Shown here one piece after another: positions 33,571 to 43,040 of a stretch of DNA of 64,000 nucleotides. The notes beneath the pieces were generated by a model. That model searched no databases and was not told the origin of the DNA. It worked only from the letters and a program-made list of their open reading frames with translations. Made by a program: the position numbers and the translations under genes. Location of the stretch: NCBI RefSeq assembly GCF_003050905.1, contig NZ_QAOT01000009.1, one strand, 5' to 3'. Each line of letters opens with the position of its first letter. The first letter of the stretch is position 1. The DNA comes from Cereibacter_A azotoformans. Lineage in GTDB: Bacteria; Pseudomonadota; Alphaproteobacteria; Rhodobacterales; Rhodobacteraceae.

Positions 33571-34196
33571 GGCCGGACGACGGACGCCTGTCGGACGAGG
33601 GGCTGGCGCCCGAGGGCGCAGGGCGCGTCCGTCTCATCGCCTGCGGGGCGCTGGCGCATGAGATCCTTGCGCTCAAGCGGGCGAACGGGTGGGAGTATCT
33701 CGACCTGCAGTGCCTGCCCGCCAATCTGCACCTGCGGCCCGAGAAGATCGTCGAGGCGGTCGAGGCGGCGGTTCGGGCCGCCGACGGGCCGGTGTTCGTG
33801 GTCTATGCCGATTGCGGCACCGGCGGCGCGCTGGAACGGAAGTGCCGCGAGCTGGGCGTGGAGATGATCGAGGGCCCGCACTGCTATTCCTTCTTCGAGG
33901 GCAACGCGGCCTTTGCCGCCCATGCCGACGACGAATTCACCGCCTTCTACCTGACCGACTTCCTCGTGCGGCAGTTCGAGGCCTTCGTCTGGCGGCCGAT
34001 GGGCCTCGACCGCCACCCCGAGCTGCGGGACATGTATTTCGGCCATTACACGAAGCTCGTCTATCAGGCGCAGACCGAGGACCCCGCGCTCGACGCCAAG
34101 GCGCAGGACTGTGCGGCCCGGCTGGGGCTTGCCTACGAGCGGCGCTTCACGGGCTACGGCGATCTTTCGGTGCGGTTGGCCGAACTGCGGCCCTGA
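33567..34196 (+). CDS. DUF1638 protein
   Basis: A 209-residue soluble protein that matches DUF1638: LIACGALAHEILAL near residue 23, LHLRPEKIVEAV, VVYADCGTGGALE and GPHCYSFFEGNAAF. The conserved cysteines and histidine suggest a metal or a corrinoid-linked role, and the family often sits beside corrinoid methyltransferase genes, as here. The reaction is unknown. It is coupled to the small membrane protein upstream and separated by 136 bases from the dehydrogenase. Confidence 0.78.
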   Translation: MRPDDGRLSDEGLAPEGAGRVRLIACGALAHEILALKRANGWEYLDLQCLPANLHLRPEKIVEAVEAAVRAADGPVFVVYADCGTGGALERKCRELGVEMIEGPHCYSFFEGNAAFAAHADDEFTAFYLTDFLVRQFEAFVWRPMGLDRHPELRDMYFGHYTKLVYQAQTEDPALDAKAQDCAARLGLAYERRFTGYGDLSVRLAELRP

Positions 34197-34332
34197 GGAT
34201 GGACCGTCGCCCCTGACGCAAAGGATGGCGGGGCGGCGGGCTCTTGCGCGGGTGCGGGATGACGCAGCCCCCCGCCTCTTCCAGCCGCCCGCCCCATGTC
34301 TTAGGGTCGCGCCGAAAACAGGGGAGAAGATC

Positions 34333-35706
34333 ATGCGGATCGACGCGGCGCTGGGTGAACTCGAGGCGGTGCTGGGAGAGCGGCTCTCGCGCTCGCGCCC
34401 GGTGCGCGAGCAGCACGCCCACAGCGAGACCCACCTGAGATCCGGCCCGCCGGATGCGGTGGCCTTCCCGCGCTCGGCCGCCGAGGTGGCGCGGATCGCC
34501 GAGATCTGCACACGGCATCTGGTTCCGATGGTGGGCTGGGGCGCGGGAACGTCGCTCGAGGGTCATGCGCTGGCGCTGCGCGGCGGGGTCACGATCGACT
34601 TCGCCCAGATGGACCAGATCCTCGAGATGCGCCCCGAGGACATGATCGTCCGTGTCCAGCCCGGTATCACGCGAGAGGCGCTGAACGCGGCGCTCCGCGA
34701 CACGGGGCTGTTCTTCCCGGTCGATCCGGGCGCCAATGCCAGCATCGGCGGCATGGCCGCCACGCGGGCCTCGGGCACCACGGCCGTCCGCTACGGCACG
34801 ATGCGCGACAATGTGCTGGGGCTCGAGGTGGTGCTGGCCGACGGGCGGATGATCCGCACCGGCACCGCGGCGCCGAAAAGCGCGGCAGGCTACGACCTGA
34901 CCGCGCTCTTCGTGGGCTCCGAGGGGACGCTCGGCCTGATCACCGAACTGACGCTTCGGCTGCATGGCCAGCCCGAGGCGGTTTCGGCCGCCGTCTGCGC
35001 CTTCCCCGACATGTCCTCGGCGGTGAACTGCGTGATCGAGACGATCCAGCACGGCATCCCGATGGCGCGGATCGAGTTCCTCGATGCGGCCACGGTGGCG
35101 GCCTGCAACGCCTACGCCCAGATGGAGATGCCGCTTCAGCCGCATCTCATGATCGAGTTCCACGGCACCGAGGCGGGCGTGGCCGAGCAGGCGGAACGGT
35201 TCGGCGAGATTGCGGCCGGGCACGGCTCGGCCGACTTCCAGTGGGCGACCCGAACCGAGGACCGGGCGCGGCTGTGGAAGATGCGCCACGCCGCCTACCG
35301 CGCCTGTCTGGCCATGCGCCCCGGCTGCGAGGGCTGGGTGACGGACGCCTGCGTTCCGATCTCGCGGCTGGCCGAGGCGGTCGAGGAGACACAGGCCGAC
35401 ATCGCGGCCTGCGGCGTGCCGGGGCCGATGGTGGGCCATGTCGGCGACGGCAACTTCCACTCGGTCCTGCTGGTCGATCCCGAAAGCGAGACGGAACGCG
35501 AGGCCGCCAAGCGCGTTTCCGCCCGGCTCGCCGAGCGGGCGCTGCGCATGGGCGGGACCGTCACGGGCGAACATGGCATCGGCTTTGGCAAGCTTGGCTA
35601 CATGGCGGCCGAGCATGGCGAGGGCTGGATCGTGATGGGCGAGATCAAGCGGGCGCTGGACCCGCATGGGCTGATGAACCCCGGCAAGATGGTGAGCCAG
35701 ACATGA
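34333..35706 (+). CDS. FAD-linked D-lactate dehydrogenase / glycolate oxidase-like
   Basis: A 457-residue flavoprotein of the vanillyl-alcohol-oxidase fold. The FAD part has PMVGWGAGTSLEGHAL near residue 66, VDPGANASIGGMAATRASG and FVGSEGTLGLITE; the C-terminal substrate domain has VGHVGDGNFHSVLL with metal-binding histidines and TGEHGIGFGK. This is the cytochrome-linked D-lactate dehydrogenase type, oxidising D-lactate or another 2-hydroxy acid and passing electrons to the respiratory chain. GGGGAGAAG precedes the ATG. It overlaps the next gene in ATGA. Confidence 0.87.
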   Translation: MRIDAALGELEAVLGERLSRSRPVREQHAHSETHLRSGPPDAVAFPRSAAEVARIAEICTRHLVPMVGWGAGTSLEGHALALRGGVTIDFAQMDQILEMRPEDMIVRVQPGITREALNAALRDTGLFFPVDPGANASIGGMAATRASGTTAVRYGTMRDNVLGLEVVLADGRMIRTGTAAPKSAAGYDLTALFVGSEGTLGLITELTLRLHGQPEAVSAAVCAFPDMSSAVNCVIETIQHGIPMARIEFLDAATVAACNAYAQMEMPLQPHLMIEFHGTEAGVAEQAERFGEIAAGHGSADFQWATRTEDRARLWKMRHAAYRACLAMRPGCEGWVTDACVPISRLAEAVEETQADIAACGVPGPMVGHVGDGNFHSVLLVDPESETEREAAKRVSARLAERALRMGGTVTGEHGIGFGKLGYMAAEHGEGWIVMGEIKRALDPHGLMNPGKMVSQT

Positions 35707-36095
35707 GCGCGCCCACCCCCGAGGAATTCCCCCGCCGCTTTGCCACCCTCTGGGCCGCGCGCGACGCCGAGGCGCTGTCCGAACTCATGGCGCAGGACGC
35801 GACCATGCTGACGCTCACCGGGCTCTGGTGCGAGGGCCGCAAGGAGATCCTCGCCGCCCTGCGGGCAGAGTTGGCCGGCGCCTTCGCCCGCTCGCGGCTG
35901 GTGACGGGCAAGACCGACATGCGCCCGCTCGGGCCGGGGGCGACGCTCGTCCATCAGCGATTCGTGCTCTCGGGGCTGGTCGATGCCGAGGGTCGCGATG
36001 CGGGGCGGATCGGGGCGGTGCTCACCGCCGTCCTCCTCGCCCGCAAGGCCGGATGCGAGGCGGTGACGCTGCATTTCACTGTGATCGAGGGCTGA
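35703..36095 (+). CDS. SnoaL/NTF2-like small protein
   Basis: A 130-residue protein of the cone-shaped NTF2-like fold (SgcJ/EcaC or DUF4440 group): FATLWAARDAEALSELMAQDATMLTLTGLWCEGRK at the start is typical in pattern. The family includes small enzymes and binding proteins; nothing here tells the ligand. It is translationally coupled to the D-lactate dehydrogenase and ends 7 bases from convergent recN. Confidence 0.7.
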   Translation: MSAPTPEEFPRRFATLWAARDAEALSELMAQDATMLTLTGLWCEGRKEILAALRAELAGAFARSRLVTGKTDMRPLGPGATLVHQRFVLSGLVDAEGRDAGRIGAVLTAVLLARKAGCEAVTLHFTVIEG

Positions 36096-36102
36096 CGACT
36101 CG

Positions 36103-37743
36103 TCAGTCGAGCAGCGCCCGCGCCGCCTCGCGCGCGGCATCGGTGATCGTGTCGCCGGCGAGCATCCGGGCGATCTCCTCGATCCGCCCCTCCGCGACGA
36201 GCGGCGTCACCGTCGAGGTCGTCATCCCCTGGGCCACGCGCTTCTCGACGCGCCAGTGATGCGCGCCAAGCGCGGCCACCTGCGGCGAGTGCGTCACCAC
36301 CAGCACCTGCGCCCCCTGCGCCAGCGCCTTCAGCCGGCGCCCGACCGCGTCGGCGGTGGCGCCCCCTACCCCGCGGTCGATCTCGTCGAAGATCAGCGTG
36401 AGGCCGGGGCTGTCGCCCGTCAGGCAGACCTTGAGCGCGAGCAGGAAGCGCGACAGCTCGCCGCCCGAGGCGATGCGGTTCAGGGCGCCGGCGGGTGAGC
36501 CGGGGTTGGTGGCGACGGTGAAGGCCACCGCGTCGCGGCCCTCGGGGCCGGGGTCGGCCTCGGTCACCTGCGTCGCGAACACCGCCCGCTCCATCTTGAG
36601 CGGCGCAAGCTCGGCCGCCATCGCGGCATCAAGCCGCCCGGCGGCCGCCCGGCGGGCGGCGGACAGGGCGGCGGCCTCGGCCTCCCACGCGGCCTCGGCC
36701 TCCTGCACCGCATGGCGCAGACCGTCGATCCGCTTCGTGCCCCCGTCCAGCGCCTCAAGCCGCGTGCGCAGCTCTTCGGCAAAGATGCCCAGTTCGTCCG
36801 GCAGGACGGAATGCTTGCGCGCCAGCGCCCGGATCGCAAACAGCCGCTCTTCCAGCGCCTCAAGGTCGCGCGGATCGAAGTCAAGCTCGGCGAGGCAGGC
36901 TTCCACACCCTCCTGCGCCTCGCCCAGCTCGATCAGCGCCCGCGACAGCGAGGCCAGCGGCGCCTCGAGCCGGTTGCCGGCGCGGTCCGAGGCGGCCTCG
37001 AGCCAGCGCAGCGCATCGACCAGAAGGCTCTCGGCCCCTTCGGCGGACAGGGCCCGGTAGGCGCGGGCGATGTCGTCGCGGATCTTCTCGGCGCCCTGCA
37101 TCTCGCGGCGGCGGGTGTCGAGCAGCGCCTCCTCGCCGGGCTGGGGATCGAGCTTGTCCAGCTCGGTCACCGCATGGCGCAGGAAATCCTCTTCGGCGCG
37201 GACCGCGGCCAGCGCCTCCTCGGCGGCGAGCAGGGACCGCCGCGCGGCTCCGAGGGCAGTCCAGGCGCGGCGGCAAGGCGAGAGATCGAGCCCCGCGAAC
37301 GTGTCGAGCATCTGCCGGTGGCCGCGCGGGTTCAGCAGGCCGCGGTCGTCGTGCTGGCCGTGCAGTTCCACCAGCCGGTCCGAGAGGCCCCGCAGCACCT
37401 CGCCCGACACGCGCCGGTCGTTGACCCAGGCGGTCTTGCGACCGTCGGCGAAATTCACCCGGCGGAGGATCAGCTCGTCCTCGGCCTCGATCCCGGCCTC
37501 GTCCAGCACCGCGCGGGCCGCATGGCCGGGCGGCAGGTCGAAGACGGCCGTCACCTCGCCCTTGTCGGCGCCCGCGCGCACAAGCTCGGCCCGGCCGCGC
37601 CAACCCAGCACGAAGCCCAGCGAGTCGAGCAGGATCGACTTGCCCGCCCCCGTCTCGCCGGTGAGCACGTTCAGCCCCGGCTGGAAGGCCAGCGAGAGCC
37701 GATCGATGATCAGCATGTCACGGATGTCAAGCGAGCGCAGCAT
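36103..37743 (-). CDS. recN: DNA repair protein RecN
   Basis: A 546-residue SMC-like ATPase for double-strand-break repair. Walker A is in TGETGAGKSILLDSLGF near residue 30, the signature ASGGELSRFLLAL at about 425, and Walker B LIFDEIDRGVGG at about 455; the middle 150-400 is coiled coil. It starts MLRSLDIRDMLIIDRLSL. It is the last gene of the minus-strand run after bamD, with a gap of 27 bases. Confidence 0.95.
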   Translation of the reverse strand: MLRSLDIRDMLIIDRLSLAFQPGLNVLTGETGAGKSILLDSLGFVLGWRGRAELVRAGADKGEVTAVFDLPPGHAARAVLDEAGIEAEDELILRRVNFADGRKTAWVNDRRVSGEVLRGLSDRLVELHGQHDDRGLLNPRGHRQMLDTFAGLDLSPCRRAWTALGAARRSLLAAEEALAAVRAEEDFLRHAVTELDKLDPQPGEEALLDTRRREMQGAEKIRDDIARAYRALSAEGAESLLVDALRWLEAASDRAGNRLEAPLASLSRALIELGEAQEGVEACLAELDFDPRDLEALEERLFAIRALARKHSVLPDELGIFAEELRTRLEALDGGTKRIDGLRHAVQEAEAAWEAEAAALSAARRAAAGRLDAAMAAELAPLKMERAVFATQVTEADPGPEGRDAVAFTVATNPGSPAGALNRIASGGELSRFLLALKVCLTGDSPGLTLIFDEIDRGVGGATADAVGRRLKALAQGAQVLVVTHSPQVAALGAHHWRVEKRVAQGMTTSTVTPLVAEGRIEEIARMLAGDTITDAAREAARALLD

Positions 37744-37770
37744 CGCCCTGCCCTGTCAGGTTCGGGTGAG

Positions 37771-38607
37771 TCAGAGCCACTCGCCGCGGATCATCTGGCG
37801 ATAGACCTGTGCAAGCCAGCTGTCGCCCCGTGCTTCCATCGTCAGCCCGCGGCCGGTGAGCAGCCTGTAGCTGTCGTCGTAGAAGGGGCTGGAGCGGTAG
37901 TTGTGCCCGAGGATCGCCCCCGCCGTCTGGGCCTCGTTCGGCAGGCCGAGCGCGAGATAGCCTTCGACCAGCCGGTGCAGCGCCTCGGCCGTGTGGGTGG
38001 TGGTCTGGAAATCCTCGACCACGGTGCGGAAGCGGTTGATGGCCGCCGAATAGTGGCCGCGCTTGAGGTAGTAGCGGCCGATCTCCATCTCTTTCGCGGC
38101 GAGATGGTCGAAGGCAAGGTCGAACTTGAGGATCGCCGACTGCGCATATTCGCTGTCGGGATATTGCTCAATCACCACGCGCAGCGCCTGCAGCGCCTGG
38201 AAGGTCAGGCCCTGGTCGCGGCCGACCTCGTCGATCTGGTCGTAGTAGGACAGGGCCAGAAGATACTGCGCATAGGCCGCATCCTCGTCGCCCGGGTAGA
38301 AGTCGAGGAACCGCTGGGCCGCGCCCCGCGCCTCTTCGTAGTTCTTGGCCTTGTGGTAGCTGTAGGCCTGCATGATCAGCGCGCGCTTGGCCCATTCCGT
38401 GTAGGGATAAAGCCGTTCCACCTCCGAGAAGTAGCGGATCGCGCGATCGGGCTTTGTCTGCGCCTCGAGTTCGTATTCGCCGCGCTGGTAGATCTGTTCG
38501 GCCGTGAAATTCTCGAGGGGCGGCTCTTTCTGGCTGCCACCGCCACAGCCGGTCAGAAGCGCGACACAGAGGGCCGTGCCGAGCATCCGCGCGCCAGACT
38601 TCACCAT
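37771..38607 (-). CDS. bamD: Outer membrane assembly lipoprotein BamD
   Basis: A 278-residue lipoprotein of the BAM complex that inserts outer-membrane beta barrels. The signal peptide ends in a lipobox LLTGC; five TPR-like helical repeats follow (AEQIYQRGEYELEA; YAQYLLALSYYDQI; HYSAAINRFRTVVED). ATG at 38607 gives a normal signal peptide; the upstream start would not. It lies between lpxC and recN, the order usual for Rhodobacterales, and after the lpxC terminator. Confidence 0.93.
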   Translation of the reverse strand: MVKSGARMLGTALCVALLTGCGGGSQKEPPLENFTAEQIYQRGEYELEAQTKPDRAIRYFSEVERLYPYTEWAKRALIMQAYSYHKAKNYEEARGAAQRFLDFYPGDEDAAYAQYLLALSYYDQIDEVGRDQGLTFQALQALRVVIEQYPDSEYAQSAILKFDLAFDHLAAKEMEIGRYYLKRGHYSAAINRFRTVVEDFQTTTHTAEALHRLVEGYLALGLPNEAQTAGAILGHNYRSSPFYDDSYRLLTGRGLTMEARGDSWLAQVYRQMIRGEWL

Positions 38608-38676
38608 GTTCCGCTTACCTCTGCCCTCTGCCCTGCCGGGCCGGGGCCCGACAGCTGTTTGCCCGGTTCCTAGCAC

Positions 38677-38711
38677 AGAAAAATCCGGGGCGCAAAACGC
38701 CTTTGCGCCCC
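38677..38711 (-). terminator. Rho-independent terminator after lpxC
   Basis: Minus strand stem GGGGCGCAAA / TTTGCGCCCC (38711-38702 with 38696-38687), a loop of five, then GGATTTTTC. It starts 11 bases past the lpxC stop, so bamD should have its own promoter or rely on read-through. Confidence 0.85.
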
Positions 38712-38721
38712 GTCGCCAGGA

Positions 38722-39642
38722 TCAGCGCAGTGCAGGAATGTCCGACCGATGGACGCCGACACCGGGCAGCTTGCAGCCCACCATCAGCCCGCAATCCACC
38801 AGACGGAAGGCCTCGCGGCGGGCGAAGAGCGCCCGCAGCAGCCGATTGGTCAGCGCATGGCCGGCGCGGATGCCGGTGTAGCGGCCGATGATCGGGCCAC
38901 CGGCCAGCGAAAGGTCGCCGAGCGCGTCGAGCATCTTGTGGCGCACCGGCTCGTCGGCGTGGCGCAGGCCGCCCGGCGAGAGGATGCGGTCGCCCTCGAA
39001 CACGACGGCGTTCTCGAAGGTGCCGCCAAGGGCGAGACCGTTCGCCCGCATCGCATCCACATCCGCCTGGCGGCAGAAGGTGCGGCTGTCGCACAGTTCG
39101 CGCACGAAGGCGCCGTTGGCCATGTTCAGCGACTTTTCCTGACGGCCGATGGCGGTCTCGGCAAAGTCGATCGAGAAGTCGATCTCGAACTCGTCGGCGG
39201 GCTCCAGCCGGGCGACGGCTTCGCCCTCGCGCACTTCCACCGGCTCGAGGATGCGGATCGCGCGCACCGGCTCGGCCTGCTCGCGGATGCCGCGGGCAAG
39301 GAAGGCCTCGACGAAGGGCACGGACGAGCCGTCGAGGATCGGAACCTCGGGGCCGTCGATCTCGATCAGAGCATTGTGGATGCCGCAGCCCGCAAGGGCC
39401 GCCATCACATGCTCGATGGTCGAGACGGTGACCCCGGACGGGTTGGCAATGAGCGTGCAGAGCCGCGACGGCACCACCGCATCCCAGCGCGCCGGGATCA
39501 GCGCATCGCCCGAGGTGATGTCAACGCGCCGGAACCAGATGCCGTAATCGGCCGAGGCGGGCTTGACGACCATGCGGACAGGCTCGCCGGAATGGAGTCC
39601 GACCCCGGTGAATTTCGCTGCGGATTTCAAGGTGCACTGCAC
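38722..39642 (-). CDS. lpxC: UDP-3-O-acyl-N-acetylglucosamine deacetylase
   Basis: A 306-residue zinc enzyme doing the first committed step of lipid A synthesis. It starts at a GTG (39642) giving (V)QCTLKSAAKFTGVGLHSG; GGAAAGGA lies upstream, whereas the next ATG is 28 codons further out. Zinc ligands lie in VSTIEHVMAAL and VRHKMLDALGDL, and ILDGSSVPFVEAF is a substrate-site segment. Terminators lie on both sides (38677 and 39818), so lpxC is its own unit although it follows ftsZ. Confidence 0.95.
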   Translation of the reverse strand: MQCTLKSAAKFTGVGLHSGEPVRMVVKPASADYGIWFRRVDITSGDALIPARWDAVVPSRLCTLIANPSGVTVSTIEHVMAALAGCGIHNALIEIDGPEVPILDGSSVPFVEAFLARGIREQAEPVRAIRILEPVEVREGEAVARLEPADEFEIDFSIDFAETAIGRQEKSLNMANGAFVRELCDSRTFCRQADVDAMRANGLALGGTFENAVVFEGDRILSPGGLRHADEPVRHKMLDALGDLSLAGGPIIGRYTGIRAGHALTNRLLRALFARREAFRLVDCGLMVGCKLPGVGVHRSDIPALR

Positions 39643-39817
39643 GGCCTGGTTCCTTTCCGGCTTGTGATCCGGTTCTCGCCGACGGCTCGGGTCCGTCTTG
39701 CCATCGTGAGTTAAGATGTCGCGCATTTCTTCTCAATTCACTCTTTGTGACCGGATGTAACACAGGGCCGCCTTTTCCGTAGAGAAAGCCAACGCCGCCA
39801 GCAAGCCTTTGATTTTC

Positions 39818-39849
39818 CAAATAAAAAGGCCCGGACAAGCCGGGCCTTT
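39818..39849 (-). terminator. Rho-independent terminator after ftsZ
   Basis: Minus strand stem AAAGGCCCGG / CCGGGCCTTT with a 5-base loop (39849-39825), running into TTTTTAT. It lies 22 bases past the ftsZ stop and closes the dcw transcript. Confidence 0.88.
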
Positions 39850-39870
39850 CAAAAGAGAGATGTGAACGGA

Positions 39871-41526
39871 TCAGTTTGCCTGGCGCCGCAGGAAGGCCGG
39901 GATCTCGATCCGCTCCTGATCGGCGGACAGCTCCGGCTCGTCCTCGTAGGTGGTCACCGGCGGCTGCGGACGCGACGGTTGCACCCGCGGCTCGGGCTGC
40001 TGCTCGCCGTGCCCAGCCATCCGGTTGATGAGCGAGCCGATGCCGAACCGCGGCTTCTCGGCCGAGGCGGCGGCCGCCGGACGCGGAGCCTGCGCCGCGG
40101 GACGATTGAGGCCCGCAGCCATGCTGGGACGGCTCTGGGCGGGGTTCTTGTTCACCGCGGCCTGAAGGCGGGCGAGCGCCTCGGGCGAGGGCTGGCCGGG
40201 CGCGCGCGGACGGGGCGCCACATAGGCGGCCGCATCCTGTTCGTGCACGTTGGTCGCGCGCGGCTGGGCTTGCGGCTGCGGGCGGTAGGCCGGCGGCGGC
40301 AGCTCGTCCTCATCGGCGTAGTGGTCCGACTCATACGGCCGGTTGGCCGAGGGATCGAAGTGGTTGGCCATCGGCTCGGGCGCCGGCTGCGGCGCGGCCG
40401 GCTGGGGTGCGGGCTGCGGGGCCACGGGGGCGGCGGCAACAGGCTGCGGCGCCTCGCGGCGCGGAGCGGGCTGCGGCGCCGGCTCGGGCGCCGAGAAGCT
40501 GGCCGGAAGCGGCGCGGCCATCGAGCGGCGCGGCACCGGCATGTCCAGCGCGGGTTTGGTCGCGTCGATGCCGGTCGCCACGACCGAAACCCGGATCATG
40601 CCTTCCATCGAGGTGTCGAGAGTCGAGCCGACGATGATGTTGGCGTCCGAATCCACCTTCTCGCGGATGACGTTCGCCGCCTCGTCCAGTTCGAACAGCG
40701 TGAGGTCGTAGCCGCCGGTGATGTTGATGAGCACACCCTTGGCGCCATTGAGGCTGATCTCGTCGAGGAGCGGGTTCGCGATGGCCTTCTCGGCCGCCTG
40801 AAGGGCGCGGTCCTCGCCCATGGCCTCGCCCGTGCCCATCATGGCCTTGCCCATCTCGTCCATCACGGCGCGCACGTCGGCGAAGTCGAGGTTGATCAGG
40901 CCCGGCCGCACCATCAGGTCGGTCACGCCCTTCACACCCTGATAGAGCACGTCGTCGGCCATGGCGAAGGCCTCGGTGAAGGTGGTGCGCTCGTTGGCCA
41001 GACGGAACAGGTTCTGGTTCGGGATGATGATCAGCGTATCGACCACCTTCTGCAGCGCGTCGATGCCATCCTCGGCCTGACGCATCCGCTTGGCGCCCTC
41101 GAACTGGAAGGGCTTGGTCACGACGCCCACGGTCAGCACGCCCAGCTCGCGCGCGGCCTGCGCGATGATCGGGGCGGCGCCGGTGCCGGTGCCGCCGCCC
41201 ATGCCGGCGGTGATGAAGCACATGTGCGCGCCGGCGAGGTGATCGACGATCTCTTCGATCGTTTCTTCGGCCGCGGCGGCGCCAACCGACGGACGAGCGC
41301 CCGCGCCGAGCCCCTCGGTGACCTTCACGCCCATCTGGATCTTCGAGGTCGCGCGGCTCTGCTGAAGGGCTTGCGCGTCGGTGTTCGCCACGACGAACTC
41401 GACCCCCTCCAGCTGCTGCTCGATCATGTTGTTGACGGCATTGCCGCCGGCACCGCCCACACCGAACACGGTGATGCGCGGCTTCAGCTCTTCACGCGAG
41501 TTGTTCATCATGAGGTTGAGTGCCAT
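39871..41526 (-). CDS. ftsZ: Cell division protein FtsZ
   Basis: A 551-residue tubulin-like GTPase that forms the Z ring. The GTP-binding part (1-320) has VFGVGGAGGNAVNN, the tubulin signature GMGGGTGTGAAP near residue 107 and the catalytic loop with NLDFADVRAVMDE. The rest is a long linker (about 320-540) rich in Pro, Gln and Ala, ending in the conserved tail EIPAFLRRQ that binds FtsA. FtsZ of E. coli is 383 residues; the extra length is all linker, as in other alphaproteobacteria. The ATG at 41526 is preferred to a TTG at 41532. A 179-base gap from ftsA holds a CCCACA-AAA-TGTGGG hairpin and probably a local promoter. Confidence 0.96.
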   Translation of the reverse strand: MALNLMMNNSREELKPRITVFGVGGAGGNAVNNMIEQQLEGVEFVVANTDAQALQQSRATSKIQMGVKVTEGLGAGARPSVGAAAAEETIEEIVDHLAGAHMCFITAGMGGGTGTGAAPIIAQAARELGVLTVGVVTKPFQFEGAKRMRQAEDGIDALQKVVDTLIIIPNQNLFRLANERTTFTEAFAMADDVLYQGVKGVTDLMVRPGLINLDFADVRAVMDEMGKAMMGTGEAMGEDRALQAAEKAIANPLLDEISLNGAKGVLINITGGYDLTLFELDEAANVIREKVDSDANIIVGSTLDTSMEGMIRVSVVATGIDATKPALDMPVPRRSMAAPLPASFSAPEPAPQPAPRREAPQPVAAAPVAPQPAPQPAAPQPAPEPMANHFDPSANRPYESDHYADEDELPPPAYRPQPQAQPRATNVHEQDAAAYVAPRPRAPGQPSPEALARLQAAVNKNPAQSRPSMAAGLNRPAAQAPRPAAAASAEKPRFGIGSLINRMAGHGEQQPEPRVQPSRPQPPVTTYEDEPELSADQERIEIPAFLRRQAN

Positions 41527-41705
41527 TGCCAATCCGCCTGCTTGTTGTCCCTCGGCGCGTTCAGCAGCGCGCCCTTTTCCGCATTAGACCGAACCTTACC
41601 GGCAGACGCCGGAGTCGTCATCAAAAAAAGGCAAATCACCCACAAAATGTGGGAGAAGCAAGCCCCGCATAAGCGGTATTTCGCTGAGAACGCAGGATCT
41701 GGGGG

Positions 41706-43040
41706 TTACCAGTTGTCCTTGAACCATTTGATCGCCCTCCGAAGCGAACGGGCCGGGTAACGCTCTGCCGGGATCTCGAAATCCCACCACTCGTCCTGCG
41801 GATGGGCCGCAAAGAGGCACAGCCCCACGGCCGAGGAAAAGCCGGGCCCGGTGACCTGCTGGGGCAGGCCCTGCACCCGGAGCGGACGGCCCAGGCGCAC
41901 GCGCTGACCGAGGATGCGCGCGGCCAGTCCGTCGAGGCCTGGGATCTGGCTGCCGCCGCCGGTGATCACGATCTGCTGGCTCGGCAGATGCTCGAAGCCC
42001 GCGGCGTCGAGGCGCGCGCGCGCCTCCTCGAGGATCTCCTCGACGCGCGGGCGCATGATGCCGATCAGCTCGGCGCGGCTCACGGTGCGGCGATCCTTGT
42101 CCCAGTCGCCGGTGTCGGCGCCGATGTCGATCATCTCGCGGTCGTCCATGCCGGTGGCCACCACGCCGCCGTGCAGGGTCTTGATCTTCTCGGCGGTGGC
42201 CAGCGGCACCTGCAGGCCCTTGGAAATGTCCGACGTCACATGATCGCCCCCCATGCGGACCGAGTCGGCGAAGATCATGTGCTTCTTGATGAAGATCGAG
42301 ATGCCGGTCGCGCCGCCGCCCATGTCGATGCAGGCGGCACCCAGTTCCTGCTCGTCCTCGACAAGGCTCGAGATGCCCGAGACGTAAGCCGACGAGGCGA
42401 TGCCGGCCAGTTCCAGGTCGCACCGCTTGATGCAGTGCAGCAGGTTCTGGATCGCATCGGCCTCGACGGTGAGGAGGTGCATGTCCACCGCCAGCCGGTT
42501 GCCGATCTGACCGCGCGGATCGCCGAGCCCGGTGCGGTGGTCGAGCGCGAAGTTCACGGGCTGGGCGTGCAGCACCTCGCGCCCCGGCCCGAAATCGGGC
42601 ACGTCGCAGGCGGCCATGACACGGGCCACATCCTGCTCGGTCACGACCGAATCCTGCAACTCCCACTCGCCGGCCAGCCCGTAGCTGCGCGGATCGGCCC
42701 CGGCAAAGCAGGCGATGACGTGATCCACCCGGACGTTCGCCATCTTCTGCGCCGCCTGAACCGCGGTGCGGATCGCGCGCTCGGTCTCGTTCATCACCGA
42801 GATCTCGCCGAAATGCACCCCGCGCGAGCGGGTGGTGGCCGCGCCGATCACCCGGAACGAGGATTGGCCGGCCATCGGGCCCACCCCGTCATGTTCCCGC
42901 AGCCGGTCGGGCCCGTCGAAGCGCAGGATGAGGCAGGTGATCTTGGACGAGCCCACATCGAGGATCGCGATCACCCCCCGCTGCATCGCGGCTCGGCGCA
43001 TGTTCCGCATCGCGCGCTGGGACTGGTAGAGATCGGTCAT
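41706..43040 (-). CDS. ftsA: Cell division protein FtsA
   Basis: A 444-residue actin-like ATPase that ties FtsZ to the membrane. Phosphate loops are AILDVGSSKITCLI near residue 25 and CIDMGGGATGISIFI near 240; the C-terminal amphipathic helix RSLRRAIKWFKDNW is the membrane-targeting tail. It overlaps ftsQ by four bases. Confidence 0.95.
   Translation of the reverse strand: MTDLYQSQRAMRNMRRAAMQRGVIAILDVGSSKITCLILRFDGPDRLREHDGVGPMAGQSSFRVIGAATTRSRGVHFGEISVMNETERAIRTAVQAAQKMANVRVDHVIACFAGADPRSYGLAGEWELQDSVVTEQDVARVMAACDVPDFGPGREVLHAQPVNFALDHRTGLGDPRGQIGNRLAVDMHLLTVEADAIQNLLHCIKRCDLELAGIASSAYVSGISSLVEDEQELGAACIDMGGGATGISIFIKKHMIFADSVRMGGDHVTSDISKGLQVPLATAEKIKTLHGGVVATGMDDREMIDIGADTGDWDKDRRTVSRAELIGIMRPRVEEILEEARARLDAAGFEHLPSQQIVITGGGSQIPGLDGLAARILGQRVRLGRPLRVQGLPQQVTGPGFSSAVGLCLFAAHPQDEWWDFEIPAERYPARSLRRAIKWFKDNW

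Noticed and set aside
41639..41653. CCCACA-AAA-TGTGGG hairpin as an ftsA terminator
   Set aside because: The T run on the minus strand (41622-41629) is about 10 bases past the stem and the stem is only 6 bp, so termination is doubtful; kept only as a note under ftsZ.
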